Source: VBDM01 sp963699535 (lineage in GTDB: Bacteria > Pseudomonadota > Gammaproteobacteria > Burkholderiales > SG8-39). From it: a DNA stretch of 64,000 nucleotides. Position 1 is the first letter of the stretch. Each line of letters begins with the position of its first letter. Of this stretch, positions 36,481 through 46,483 are shown piece after piece. The stretch lies in assembly GCA_963699535.1 (NCBI GenBank), contig CAVOUJ010000028.1:133694-197693 (forward strand), read 5' to 3'. Position numbers and translations under genes: made by a program. Below the pieces are notes generated by a model that saw only the letters and a program-made list of their open reading frames with translations, was not told the origin of the DNA and did no database searches.

Positions 36481-36947
36481 CTGCCGTCCTCGCCGCCACC
36501 TGCCGCGATCACGAGGGCGGCGAGAGCCGCGCCGACGATTCCGGCGAGCACCGGGACCCAGTAGACGATGCGCGGGATCGAAAGGTAGGAGGTGACGTCG
36601 CCGAAGGCGAGCGCGTCGCGCGCGCTGATCCACCCCTGCCACGCCATCAGCGCGAGCGCGAGGACCGCCAGCGCCGCGGCGAGGCGCTTGAGTAGAGCCA
36701 CGCTGCGCGGCGCTACCGCGTCGACGACATCGACGACGATGTGCCCGTCGCGAAGAAATACCGCCGGGAGCGCGAGAAAGAAGCTGCTGGCGAGCATCAG
36801 CTCGACCAGCTCGACGACGCCCGGGATCGGCCTGTTCGCCGCTGCGCGCAGCAGGATGTCGGCGACCGTGAGCAGCACCATGGCCGCGACGAACGCCGCC
36901 GCTGTCCAGCCGCAGATCTTCGCGACGAAGGCGCGCCGGGATTTCAC
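36477..36947 (-). CDS. dctQ: TRAP transporter small permease (DctQ type)
   Basis: 156 residues with four predicted membrane helices. ELVELMLASSFFLALPAVFLRDGHIVVDVV is the conserved centre of DctQ proteins. It starts at a GTG (36947) with a poor ribosome binding site, and the gap to dctP contains an inverted pair of intergenic repeats, so the permeases may be expressed less than the binding protein. Confidence 0.87.
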   Translation of the reverse strand: MKSRRAFVAKICGWTAAAFVAAMVLLTVADILLRAAANRPIPGVVELVELMLASSFFLALPAVFLRDGHIVVDVVDAVAPRSVALLKRLAAALAVLALALMAWQGWISARDALAFGDVTSYLSIPRIVYWVPVLAGIVGAALAALVIAAGGGEDGR

Positions 36948-36970
36948 CGGAGCGGCATTCGAGATTTTCT

Positions 36971-37074
36971 CCCCTCCTCATCGAGGAGGGGTGGCGCGAA
37001 GCGCCGGGGTGGTTTGCACCAGCTTGACAACCACCCCCGCTGCTCCGCAGCGACCCCTCCTCTACGAGGAGGGG
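36971..37074. repeat. Two-hairpin intergenic repeat, inverted pair (locus B)
   Basis: The forward unit 36971-37014 has stem 1 CCCCTCCTC/GAGGAGGGG and stem 2 GGCGC-GAA-GCGCC. The opposed unit 37030-37074 has stem 2 CGCTGC-TCC-GCAGCG. It lies between dctP and dctQ. Confidence 0.85.
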
Positions 37075-37089
37075 ATAACAACCAGGCGC

Positions 37090-38127
37090 TCAGTTCCAAA
37101 AGCTCTTCGACGTCTTCGCGTGTTTCGCGGCGAGCGCGCGCATCGTGTCGTACACGGCGCGCGCGGGGAGGCCCTTGCCCTGGAGCTCCTTGACCCTCGC
37201 CTCCGACACCTCCGCGCCGATCTTCCTCACCCGCGCATCGTCCGCGGCAGAGAAGCGGATCGGCTCCATGCCGCCGTCCACCAGGGACTTCTTCCCGGGC
37301 ACGTCGAGCCCATCCCAGGCCCGGCCGATCTCGGTTTCCTTCCCGGTGACCGACTCGGTGACGAGCTTCTTCAGGTCGGGCGGCAGCTTGTTCCAGAAGT
37401 CCTCGTTCATCGCGACGCCGAAGCTCGTGACGAAGGCATAGAGCTCGGTCGAATACTTGATCGTGCCGCCGAGCTTGAAGGCGATCCCGGCGCCGCCGTA
37501 GTCCATGAACGTTCCGTCCAGCGTGCCCTTCTGGAGCTGGTCCGCGATCTCGGTCGGCTGCACCCCCACCGGCGCAGCGCCCAGGGCCTGGACGAAATCG
37601 CGCACGGTCGGCGAGGCGAAGCGCAACCGCAGGCCCTTGAAGTCCTCCAGGGTGCGGATGGCCTTCTTGGTCGTGTGCGGGCCGCCCGGCTGGTGGGTGA
37701 AGAGCATCAGGACCCGCACGCCCTTGTGCTCGGCGTCCAGGTACTTCGCGCGCAGCTCGCGGTCGTTCAGGACCTTCATGCCGACCTCGGCGCTGCCGAC
37801 CATGAACGGCAGATTGATGAGCTCGGTGAGCGGGAAGCGACCCGGCGTGCCGCCGTGCAGGAACCAGGACACGTCCGCCTGTCCGGTACGCGCAAAGTCG
37901 TAGTGCTGCGGAGTCGGGCCCATCTGCGCGCTCGGAAACCGCTTCACCGCGATGCGGCCGCCGGAGCTTTTCTCGAGCTGCTCGGACCATCGCACCAGCC
38001 ATTGCGACATCGCGTGCTGGTCGCCCACGAAGTAGGCGAGCTTCATTTCGATCTTCTGCTGCGCGAAAGGCGCGCTCGACCAGGCGCAGGAGAATGCGGC
38101 GAAAAGCCACAGGATCTTCGAGCTCAT
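37090..38127 (-). CDS. dctP: TRAP transporter substrate-binding protein (DctP type)
   Basis: 345 residues with a signal peptide at 1-23 (SSAPFAQQ). The mature part starts KIEMKLAYFVGDQHAMSQW. LPFMVGSAEVGMKVL and KGLRLRFASPTVRDFVQALGAAPV are typical DctP segments, the latter holding the conserved arginine that binds the ligand carboxylate. It is the first gene of the TRAP operon, separated from the membrane genes by repeat locus B. Confidence 0.9.
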   Translation of the reverse strand: MSSKILWLFAAFSCAWSSAPFAQQKIEMKLAYFVGDQHAMSQWLVRWSEQLEKSSGGRIAVKRFPSAQMGPTPQHYDFARTGQADVSWFLHGGTPGRFPLTELINLPFMVGSAEVGMKVLNDRELRAKYLDAEHKGVRVLMLFTHQPGGPHTTKKAIRTLEDFKGLRLRFASPTVRDFVQALGAAPVGVQPTEIADQLQKGTLDGTFMDYGGAGIAFKLGGTIKYSTELYAFVTSFGVAMNEDFWNKLPPDLKKLVTESVTGKETEIGRAWDGLDVPGKKSLVDGGMEPIRFSAADDARVRKIGAEVSEARVKELQGKGLPARAVYDTMRALAAKHAKTSKSFWN

Positions 38128-38230
38128 GACTCTCTCCCTCCGGAAACACCAAGGGCATTATAGCGATGCGTAATGCATGCCTTGGGGTGATTCCGCCGGC
38201 GAATCGAACCCGTTTCTTGGCTTCGCCGGT

Positions 38231-38260
38231 TTGACGAGCTTGCTCCTTTTCCCCTAAAAT
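38231..38260 (+). promoter_or_regulatory. Candidate promoter of the ATP synthase operon
   Basis: TTGACG at 38231-38236 and TAAAAT at 38255-38260, 18 bases apart, lie 24 bases before atpI in the gap shared with the divergent TRAP operon. Confidence 0.6.
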
Positions 38261-38283
38261 TCTCAGGTTTTGCGGAGCGGGGC

Positions 38284-38643
38284 GTGTGGCGGGTCTTTCG
38301 CCGGATCATCGTGGCGCAGGTTCTATCCACCGCCGCCGTGACGTTGCTTACAGCTTGGCTCGCCGGAGTGCACGGAGCGATCTCGGCCGTGCTCGGGGGG
38401 GCGATAGGGATCGCGGCCGGGCTGGCTTTTGCAGTAGTGGCAGCAAGACTCAAGTCAAGGTCGGCAGGGGAGGTCCTGCTCGTCGCGCTGGGGGCTGAAG
38501 CGCTCAAGATCGCCCTCATCGTGTTCCTCCTTTGGCTGGTGTTCGCGACCTACCCCGAGGTCGTTGCGCCGGGACTACTTGGATCGTTCATCGTCTCGAT
38601 CCTCATTTTCGGGATGGCGTTTTTTTTCGTTCGTGATTTGTAA
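38284..38643 (+). CDS. atpI: ATP synthase subunit I
   Basis: 119 residues from a GTG. Four membrane helices (roughly 8-30, 33-52, 64-86 and 92-115) match AtpI, a small protein that helps assemble the c-ring and is usually the first gene of the operon. Sequence conservation in this family is low, so the position next to atpB is a main part of the evidence. Confidence 0.85.
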   Translation: MWRVFRRIIVAQVLSTAAVTLLTAWLAGVHGAISAVLGGAIGIAAGLAFAVVAARLKSRSAGEVLLVALGAEALKIALIVFLLWLVFATYPEVVAPGLLGSFIVSILIFGMAFFFVRDL

Positions 38644-38667
38644 TCGACAAGTTGGCGTGGAAGCGCA

Positions 38668-39468
38668 ATGGCTGCTGACCTGACCCCCTCCTCGTACATC
38701 GCTCACCACCTGACGCACGGCAGCAAGCAGTTCGGCGACGGCGGCTTCTGGACGATCCACTTCGACTCTCTCGCCGTAGCGGCCGCTCTCGGCCTCATCG
38801 GCATCGGTTTCATCTGGTGGGTCGTGCGCGGCGCGACCTCGGGCGTGCCCAACCGCCGCCAGGCGTTCGTCGAATTGCTGGTCGGCTTCGTCGACAACCA
38901 GGCCAGGGGGATCTTCCGGCAAGGTGACCGCAACAAGTTCGTCGCGCCCGCGGCGCTGACGGTCTTCGTCTGGGTGCTGCTCATGAACGCGATGGACTTC
39001 CTGCCGGTCGACATCGTTGCGCTCGGCACCAACGCGATCTCCGAGCACGGCTTTCGCATCGTGCCGACTGCGGACGTCAACACGACTTTTGCGCTCGCGC
39101 TTTCAGTCTGGCTGCTGATGATCTTCTTCTCGGTCAGCGTGAAAGGCCTCGGCGGCTGGATGCACGAGCTGTTCTTCACGCCCTTCGGCAAGTGGCTCCT
39201 GCCCGCCAACCTGCTCTTCAACGCGATCGAGTATCTTTCCAAGCCGCTGTCGCACTCGCTGCGGCTCTACGGAAACATGTACGCGGGCGAGCTCATCTTC
39301 CTGCTGCTCTGGATGTGGGCTGCCACGGGCGTCGTCGGCACCCTCTTCGGCTCGCTACTCGGCTTGGGATGGGCGATTTTCCACATCCTGATCGTCGCAC
39401 TGCAGGCCTACATCTTCATGATGCTCACCATCGTCTACATTTCGATGGCGCACGAGCACCATCACTGA
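38668..39468 (+). CDS. atpB: F1Fo ATP synthase subunit a
   Basis: 266 residues, membrane. The essential arginine that faces the c-ring is in SLRLYGNMYAGEL near residue 198, and LVALQAYIFMMLTIVYISMAHEHHH-like C-terminal residues are typical. It forms the proton half-channels with the c-ring. It lies 24 bases after atpI. Confidence 0.94.
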   Translation: MAADLTPSSYIAHHLTHGSKQFGDGGFWTIHFDSLAVAAALGLIGIGFIWWVVRGATSGVPNRRQAFVELLVGFVDNQARGIFRQGDRNKFVAPAALTVFVWVLLMNAMDFLPVDIVALGTNAISEHGFRIVPTADVNTTFALALSVWLLMIFFSVSVKGLGGWMHELFFTPFGKWLLPANLLFNAIEYLSKPLSHSLRLYGNMYAGELIFLLLWMWAATGVVGTLFGSLLGLGWAIFHILIVALQAYIFMMLTIVYISMAHEHHH

Positions 39469-39508
39469 CACCCGTCAATCGCTCTATTCCGCTCAAGAAA
39501 GGAAAGCA

Positions 39509-39781
39509 ATGGAAAAGCTCCAACTCGTCGCGATGATCCAGGCCTACACGGGAATCGGCATCGGTCTGATGATCGGCCTGGGCGCGCTCGGCGCCTGCGT
39601 GGGCGTCGGCATCATGTGCAGCCGCTTCCTGGAAGCCGCCGCTCGCCAGCCCGAGCTGACCGACTCGCTGCAGGGCAAGGTATTCCTGCTGCTCGGCCTG
39701 ATCGACGCATCGTTCATCATCGGCGTCGGACTCGCACTGTGGTTCGCCACCGGCAACCCTCTGCTCGCGAGCCTCGGCTGA
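39509..39781 (+). CDS. atpE: F1Fo ATP synthase subunit c
   Basis: 90 residues forming a two-helix hairpin. The polar loop RQP is at 46-48 and the proton-carrying carboxylate is D66 in LIDASFIIG. A glycine-rich N-terminal helix (GIGIGLMIGLGALGACVGVG) is standard. The absence of the Q...E-T/S set argues for proton rather than sodium coupling. Confidence 0.94.
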   Translation: MEKLQLVAMIQAYTGIGIGLMIGLGALGACVGVGIMCSRFLEAAARQPELTDSLQGKVFLLLGLIDASFIIGVGLALWFATGNPLLASLG

Positions 39782-39809
39782 TCGGCTCGACGAGCGCCGG
39801 AGGGGAAGC

Positions 39810-40280
39810 ATGAACATCAATTTCACGCTCTTCGCGCAAGCGATCGTCTTCGCGGCATTCATCTGGTTCACGGTCAAGTTCATCTGGCCGCCGCTGCTGC
39901 GCGCGATCGAGCAGCGCCAGAAGACCATCGCCGACGGACTCGCCGCGGGCGAGCGCGGACGGCAGGAGCTGGAAGCGGCGGGCAAGCGCGCTCACGAAGA
40001 GCTCGCCCGTGCGCGCGAGCGCGTCGGCGAGATCATCAACTCCGCGGAGAAGCGCGACGGGCAGATGCTCGAGGAAGCGAAGGCCGCCGCCAAGGCCGAA
40101 GCCGAGCGCATCATCGCCGCCGCAAAAGCGGACATAGACCAGCAGGTCGGCAAGGCCCGGGAGATGCTGCGCGAGCAGGTGGCGTCGCTCGCGGTCGCCG
40201 GAGCCGAGAAAATCCTGCGCCGCGAAGTCAACGCCAAGACGCACGCCGAGATGCTCGACCAGCTCAAGAAGGAAATCTAG
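39810..40280 (+). CDS. atpF: F1Fo ATP synthase subunit b
   Basis: 156 residues. One N-terminal membrane helix (FTLFAQAIVFAAFIWFTVKFIW) is followed by a long charged, alanine-rich coiled coil that forms the peripheral stalk. The start follows GGAGGGGAAGC. A strong hairpin lies in the 76-base gap before atpH. Confidence 0.94.
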   Translation: MNINFTLFAQAIVFAAFIWFTVKFIWPPLLRAIEQRQKTIADGLAAGERGRQELEAAGKRAHEELARARERVGEIINSAEKRDGQMLEEAKAAAKAEAERIIAAAKADIDQQVGKAREMLREQVASLAVAGAEKILRREVNAKTHAEMLDQLKKEI

Positions 40281-40318
40281 CTCGTCATGGAACGCGGAAC
40301 GCGCCAATCCGGGGGATC

Positions 40319-40340
40319 AAAAGGGGGTGTGCCCCCTTTT
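40319..40340 (+). terminator. Perfect hairpin with U-rich end inside the atp operon
   Basis: AAAAGGGGG at 40319-40327 pairs with CCCCCTTTT at 40332-40340 around TGTG. It looks like an intrinsic terminator but lies between atpF and atpH, so it may be a partial terminator or an RNA-processing and stability element that tunes subunit ratios. Confidence 0.6.
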
Positions 40341-40356
40341 GTCGTGAGGGAGGTCT

Positions 40357-40893
40357 ATGGCTGAAGCCGCCACCGTCGCCAGGCCCTACGCCGAAGCCGT
40401 GTTCGACCTCGCCCGGAAAGCCGGCGCTCTCGCCCCGTGGTCGCAGGCGCTCGCCGGCATGGCGCGGATCGCCTCGCACCCGGATATGCAGGTCTGGATC
40501 GCGAATCCAAACTTGAGCGCGCGGCAGCTCTACGACCTCTTCATGTCGCTCGGCGTGGGCGACCTTACCGAGGAGCAGCGCAATTTGCTGCACCTGCTGA
40601 TCGCGAATGACAGGCTCGGCCTGCTGCCGCAGATCCACGCGCAGTTCGTGCAGCTGAAGAACGAGCTCGAGGGCGTGGTCGAGGCCGAGATCCGCACCGC
40701 TTTCCCGCTCGACAACCAGCAGCTCTCGGGTCTCGTCGCCAACCTGGAGCGGCGCTTCAAGCGCCGGGTGCAGCCGCGCGTTTCCCAGGACAAGGAACTG
40801 ATCGGCGGAGTGCACATCACGGTAGGCGACACGATCATAGACGGTTCGGTGCACGGCAAGCTCGAAGGCATGGCCGCGGCGCTGAAGGCTTGA
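40357..40893 (+). CDS. atpH: F1Fo ATP synthase subunit delta
   Basis: 178 residues. The N-terminal helical bundle starts TVARPYAEAVFDLARKAG, and the C-terminal signature DKELIGGVHITVGDTIIDGSVHGKL is the strongly conserved OSCP/delta motif. It joins the peripheral stalk to the F1 head. The start at 40357 follows GGGAGG. Confidence 0.94.
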   Translation: MAEAATVARPYAEAVFDLARKAGALAPWSQALAGMARIASHPDMQVWIANPNLSARQLYDLFMSLGVGDLTEEQRNLLHLLIANDRLGLLPQIHAQFVQLKNELEGVVEAEIRTAFPLDNQQLSGLVANLERRFKRRVQPRVSQDKELIGGVHITVGDTIIDGSVHGKLEGMAAALKA

Positions 40894-40912
40894 GGAAGTT
40901 ACAGGAGCAACA

Positions 40913-42464
40913 ATGCAACAGTTGAACCCATCCGAAATCAGCGAACTGATCCGCGGCAAGATCCAGAATCTTGCGCTGTCGGCGGACGCGCGCACGCAAG
41001 GGACGGTCGTGACCGTCACCGACGGCATCTGCCGCATCCACGGCCTCTCGGACGTGATGCAGGGCGAGATGCTGGAATTTCCCGAAGAACACCTTCGGCC
41101 TCGCGCTCAACCTCGAGCGCGACTCGGTCGGCGCGGTGATCCTGGGCGAGTACGAGCACATCACCGAGGGTGACCCGGTCAAGTGCACCGGCCGCATCCT
41201 CGAAGTGCCGGTCGGCACCGAGCTGCTCGGGCGCGTGGTGAATTCGCTCGGCCAGCCGATCGACGGCAAGGGGCCGATCGCCGCCAAGACGAGCGACGTG
41301 ATCGAGAAGGTCGCCCCCGGCGTGATCTGGAGGAAGTCGGTTGCGCAGCCGGTGCAGACGGGCCTGAAGGCGATCGACTCCATGGTGCCGGTCGGGCGCG
41401 GCCAGCGCGAGCTCATCATCGGCGACCGCCAGACCGGCAAGACCGCGGTCGCGGTGGACACCATCATCAACCAGAAGGGCAAGCAGCTCTTCTGCGTCTA
41501 TGTCGCGATCGGGCAGAAGGCTTCGACCATCGCCAACGTCGTGCGCAAGCTCGAAGAGCACGGCGCCATGGCCTATACCATCGTGGTCGCCGCGTCGGCG
41601 TCCGAATCCGCAGCGATGCAGTACATCGCGCCCTATTCCGGCTGCACCATGGGCGAGTATTTCCGCGACCGCGGGCAGGACGCGCTCATCATCTACGACG
41701 ACCTCACCAAGCAGGCCTGGGCGTACCGGCAGATCTCGCTCCTCCTGCGGCGTCCGCCGGGACGCGAAGCCTACCCGGGGGACGTGTTCTACCTGCACTC
41801 GCGCCTCCTGGAGCGCGGCGCGCGCGTGAACGAGGAGTACGTCGAAAAATTCACCAAGGGCACGGTCAAGGGCAGGACCGGCTCGCTCACCGCGCTTCCC
41901 ATCATCGAGACGCAGGCCGGGGACGTGACCGCGTTCGTGCCGACCAACGTGATCTCGATCACCGACGGCCAGATCTTCCTCGAGACCGACCTTTTCAACG
42001 CCGGCATCCGGCCCGCGATCAACGCCGGCATCTCGGTGTCGCGGGTCGGCGGCGCGGCGCAGACCAAGATCATGAAGCGCCGCGACACGGGCGGCGGCGT
42101 GCGCCTCGCGCTCGCGCAGTACCGCGAGCTCGCCGCTTTTGCGCAGTTCGCGTCCGACCTCGACGAGGCGACGCGAAAACAGCTCGAGCGCGGCCGCATG
42201 GTTACCGAGCTGATGAAGCAGCCGCAATACCAGCCCCTCGCAGTGTGGGAGATGGCTCTCACGCTCTTCGCCGTCAACAACGGCTACTACGACGACATCG
42301 ACGTGAAGAAGGCGCTCGCCGCTGAGAAATCGATGCGCGACTACCTGAAGGGCAAGTACGCGGCGCTCGTGAAGACCATGGAAGACAAGAAGGACCTGTC
42401 CGCCGACGAGGAAAAGGCGCTCAAGGCGGCGATCGAGGACTGGAAAAAGAGTGGCTCGTTCTGA
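40913..42464 (+). CDS. atpA: F1Fo ATP synthase subunit alpha (one +1 shift)
   Basis: 516 residues after removing one extra base near 41084, where MLEFPKNTFGLALNLERD is interrupted. The P-loop is GDRQTGKT, followed by QKGKQLFCVYVAIGQKAST and the family signature PAINAGISVSRVGG with the arginine finger region. Because ATP synthase alpha is normally indispensable in an otherwise complete operon, the break is much more likely an error than a mutation. A repeat unit follows in the gap before atpG. Confidence 0.93.
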
Positions 42465-42470
42465 CTCCCT

Positions 42471-42511
42471 GCCCCCCTGCCAAGGGGGGCTGCCGCGAAG
42501 CGGCGGGGGGT
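42471..42511. repeat. Two-hairpin intergenic repeat (locus C, atpA-atpG gap)
   Basis: Stem 1 is GCCCCCC/GGGGGGC (42471-42477 with 42484-42490) and stem 2 is GCCGC-GAA-GCGGC (42492-42504), followed by GGGGGGT. It is a variant of the other copies with a different stem 1. Confidence 0.75.
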
Positions 42512-42568
42512 CGAGGTAACTGGAAAGGGTAACGGGGAAACCTGGGTTTCCCTGTTCGAGACAAGGAC

Positions 42569-43432
42569 ATGCCGGGAACAAAAGAAATCAGGATGAAAAT
42601 CCGGAGTGTGCAGAACACCCGGAAGATCACCAAGGCGATGGAGATGGTCGCCGCCTCCAAGATGAGGCGCGCGCAGGAGCGCATGCGCAACGCTCGCCCC
42701 TACGGCGAGAAGATCCGCAACGTCGCCGCGCACATCAGCCACGCCAACCCCGAGTACCGGCCTCCGTTCCTCGTCGAGCGCGACACGGTGAAAGGCATCG
42801 GCATCATCGTCGTCAGCACCGACAAGGGCCTGTGCGGCGCGCTCAACACCAACCTGCTGCGCCTCGCGCTTGCGAAATACAAGGAGTGGGAAGCTGAGGG
42901 CGAGAAGATCGAAGTCTGCGCGATCGGCGCCAAGGCCTTCGGCTTCATGCAGCGCCTGGGCGCGAACGTCGTCTCGCACGTCGTGCAGATCGGCGACCGG
43001 CCGCAGATGGAAAAGCTCATCGGCGCGGTGAAAGTGATGCTCGACGCCTACACGAGCGACCGCGTCGACCGCGTCATGCTCTTCTACACGCGCTTCATCA
43101 ACACCATGAAGCAGGAGCCGGTGATGGAGCAGCTCCTGCCGCTCTCCGGCGAACGGCTCGGCTCCCCCGAGACCCTGTGGGACTACATCTACGAGCCCGA
43201 AGCGAAGGTCGTGCTCGAGCATGTGCTCACCCGCTACATCGAGACGATCATCTTCCAGGCGGTCGCCGAGAACATGGCCTCCGAGCAATCCGCGCGCATG
43301 GTTGCGATGAAAGCGGCCTCGGACAACGCGGGGACGCTGATCGACGAGCTGACGCTCATCTACAACAAGAATCGGCAGGCGGGAATCACCAAGGAAATTT
43401 CGGAGATCGTCGGCGGAGCGGCGGCGGTATAA
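42569..43432 (+). CDS. atpG: F1Fo ATP synthase subunit gamma
   Basis: 287 residues. The N-terminal helix KEIRMKIRSVQNTRKITKAMEMVAASKMRRAQ and the C-terminal helix with the signature ITKEISEIVGGAAAV form the rotating coiled-coil shaft. DKGLCGALNTN in the middle is also diagnostic. It starts with ATG 42569 after a 104-base gap that holds repeat C. Confidence 0.95.
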   Translation: MPGTKEIRMKIRSVQNTRKITKAMEMVAASKMRRAQERMRNARPYGEKIRNVAAHISHANPEYRPPFLVERDTVKGIGIIVVSTDKGLCGALNTNLLRLALAKYKEWEAEGEKIEVCAIGAKAFGFMQRLGANVVSHVVQIGDRPQMEKLIGAVKVMLDAYTSDRVDRVMLFYTRFINTMKQEPVMEQLLPLSGERLGSPETLWDYIYEPEAKVVLEHVLTRYIETIIFQAVAENMASEQSARMVAMKAASDNAGTLIDELTLIYNKNRQAGITKEISEIVGGAAAV

Positions 43433-43465
43433 CTGAATCGAATTGAATTGAACGGAAGAAATACC

Positions 43466-44902
<1,437 letters not shown>

Positions 44903-44919
44903 CCTCCTACCCTCCTCAT

Positions 44920-44992
44920 CCCCTCCTCTCTTGAGGAGGGGTGGCGCGGAGCGCCGGGGTGGTAGGGGCGCCCGCGAAGCGGGCGGGGTGGT
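44920..44992. repeat. Two-hairpin intergenic repeat with extra half unit (locus D, atpD-atpC gap)
   Basis: Stem 1 is CCCCTCCTC/GAGGAGGGG, then GGCGC-GGA-GCGCC, then a second hairpin GCCCGC-GAA-GCGGGC at 44970-44984. All of it lies in the 110-base gap before atpC. Confidence 0.85.
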
Positions 44993-45012
44993 CGGAAGCT
45001 CAGGAGACAGAT

Positions 45013-45432
45013 ATGGCTAACACCATCCACGTCGACGTCGTCAGCGCCGAAGCGAGCATCTACTCCGGCGAGGCCGAGTTCGTCGTGCTTCCCGGCGAGG
45101 CGGGCGAGCTCGGCATCTACCCGCGCCACACGCCGCTCATCACGCGCATCAAGCCCGGCTCCGTGCGGATCAAGCCCGCGGGCGGAGGCGAGGAAGAGCT
45201 GATCTTCGTCGCCGGCGGAATCCTCGAAGTGCAGCCCCAGGTCATCACCGTGCTCGCCGACACCGCGATCCGGGGCCACGACCTCGACGAGGCCAAGGCG
45301 GCCGAAGCCTTGAGGCTCGCGCAGGAAGCGCGCGAAAAAGCCAAGGACAAGCAGGAAATCGCGACCGTCGAAGCCGAGCTCGCCTCGCTCGCGGCGCAGA
45401 TCGCCGCCATCAGAAAGCTTCGCAAGCGCTAG
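45013..45432 (+). CDS. atpC: F1Fo ATP synthase subunit epsilon
   Basis: 139 residues. An N-terminal beta sandwich (IHVDVVSAEASIYSGEAEFVVLPGEAGELGIYPRHTPL) is followed by a C-terminal helical hairpin rich in Ala, Glu and Lys, the part that inhibits ATP hydrolysis. It is the last gene of the operon. No clear terminator follows; a small GCTGG/CCAGC hairpin lies just downstream without a T-run. Confidence 0.93.
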   Translation: MANTIHVDVVSAEASIYSGEAEFVVLPGEAGELGIYPRHTPLITRIKPGSVRIKPAGGGEEELIFVAGGILEVQPQVITVLADTAIRGHDLDEAKAAEALRLAQEAREKAKDKQEIATVEAELASLAAQIAAIRKLRKR

Positions 45433-45654
45433 GCATCGGCCGCCGGGCTGGCTGATATCCAGCTTGGCACGCGTGTTCCCCTGTAGCGAGGCGATGTCAC
45501 CCCTAGCGCCGTAGGCCTGGCTGGCGTCGTCCCACGGCCGCCAAGCGCTTGACCGACTGCAGTCTCCATTGTGCCTCTAGCCAGTTGAGAATACAGTATC
45601 CGCTTGTGGGATCCGTCCAGGAAGGCTCCCACGATCCAGAAGGGGGGTTAGCAC
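45433..45654. other. Gene-free spacer after the atp operon
   Basis: 222 bases with no convincing gene, repeat or promoter. It ends in AGGGGGG, a ribosome binding site for the small lipoprotein gene. Base composition becomes less GC-rich from here to about 47.5 kb. Confidence 0.5.
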
Positions 45655-45834
45655 ATGAATTCGATAGAGCCATCTGGGTTCGTTCGTTATGCACGCGCCG
45701 CCGCGGCCGCTTTCCTTCTGGCCGTGCTTGCCGCCTGCGGCGGCGGGGGCGGTGGGGGTGGTGGGGGCGGTGGCGGTGCTACCGCATGTATATTTAATAC
45801 ATCGACATTCGATAGCTGCACCTTCGGCGCCTGA
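45655..45834 (+). CDS. Short polyglycine lipoprotein
   Basis: 59 residues. A hydrophobic signal (AAAAAFLLAVLAAC) ends in the lipobox L-A-A-C with the lipid-accepting cysteine at 28. It is followed directly by thirteen glycines and a short tail, ATACIFNTSTFDSCTFGA, with two more cysteines. AGGGGGG lies upstream. Polyglycine linkers after the lipidated cysteine are common in betaproteobacterial lipoproteins, but those usually continue into a folded domain. This one stops after about 18 residues and may be truncated or a minimal lipopeptide. Confidence 0.6.
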   Translation: MNSIEPSGFVRYARAAAAAFLLAVLAACGGGGGGGGGGGGGATACIFNTSTFDSCTFGA

Positions 45835-45899
45835 CCTCTTGTTGGTGCCGTAGGAGGCTGCTCTAAGCGGGCTCTTTTATCCAAGCGGAGGAGTTGAAA

Positions 45900-46448
45900 A
45901 TGAAGCGGATAAAACTAATTGGCGCTGCAATTGTTGTCATCGCGCTGTGCAGCACACCTCTCCTGGCGGGAAATATTCCAGCCTTCACTCCCTTCAACGC
46001 CGGGGACACCCTTAGCGCTACGACTATGAACACCCGGTTCAACGACATCCGCGCGGCGGTCAACGACAACGATACGCGGATGCCCGGCATCGAGTTCATT
46101 GATACGAACGTGGCCTCGCCCATCACAGGCACGGAAGTCGCCGTTGCAAGCATAACTGTCACGGCGCCGGCTGCAGGCTTTTTGTTCGTAAATGCATTCG
46201 GAAACATCGCTTGCGACGTGGCAGGGTCAGACAGAGTTGTCCTGCGGAACGACACGGACAATGTCACGGGCCTGTTTCTCACCGACGATAACGCCGCCAA
46301 TGTATTCAAGCGTTATTCGGTCTCGCACGTTTTTCCCGTCACAGCCGGTTCCAAGGTGATGCAGGTGTTGTCACGCTGCACCGGCGGTACGGCGGGTACT
46401 ATCAATGTCGAGAGTTTCTCGGCCATATTCCTGCCGCGTCGGCTCTAG
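45900..46448 (+). CDS. Secreted protein of unknown function
   Basis: 182 residues; the start at 45900 is supported by GGAGGAG. The signal peptide is at 1-25 (STPLLAG). The segment FNAGDTLSATTMNTRFNDIRAAVNDND resembles stretches found in collagen-like or tail-fibre-associated secreted proteins. The rest is beta-rich (TGTEVAVASITVTAPAAGFLFVNAFG) with two cysteines. It follows the polyglycine lipoprotein by 65 bases and may be exported with it. No enzyme motif is visible. Confidence 0.65.
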   Translation: MKRIKLIGAAIVVIALCSTPLLAGNIPAFTPFNAGDTLSATTMNTRFNDIRAAVNDNDTRMPGIEFIDTNVASPITGTEVAVASITVTAPAAGFLFVNAFGNIACDVAGSDRVVLRNDTDNVTGLFLTDDNAANVFKRYSVSHVFPVTAGSKVMQVLSRCTGGTAGTINVESFSAIFLPRRL

Positions 46449-46483
46449 AGGATTCGATTCCACTCTCACCGGATTTCCGCCTG

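Noticed and set aside
45429..45694. Short minus-strand open frames after atpC
   Set aside because: No domain, no ribosome binding site and overlap with the lipoprotein leader; treated as chance open frames.
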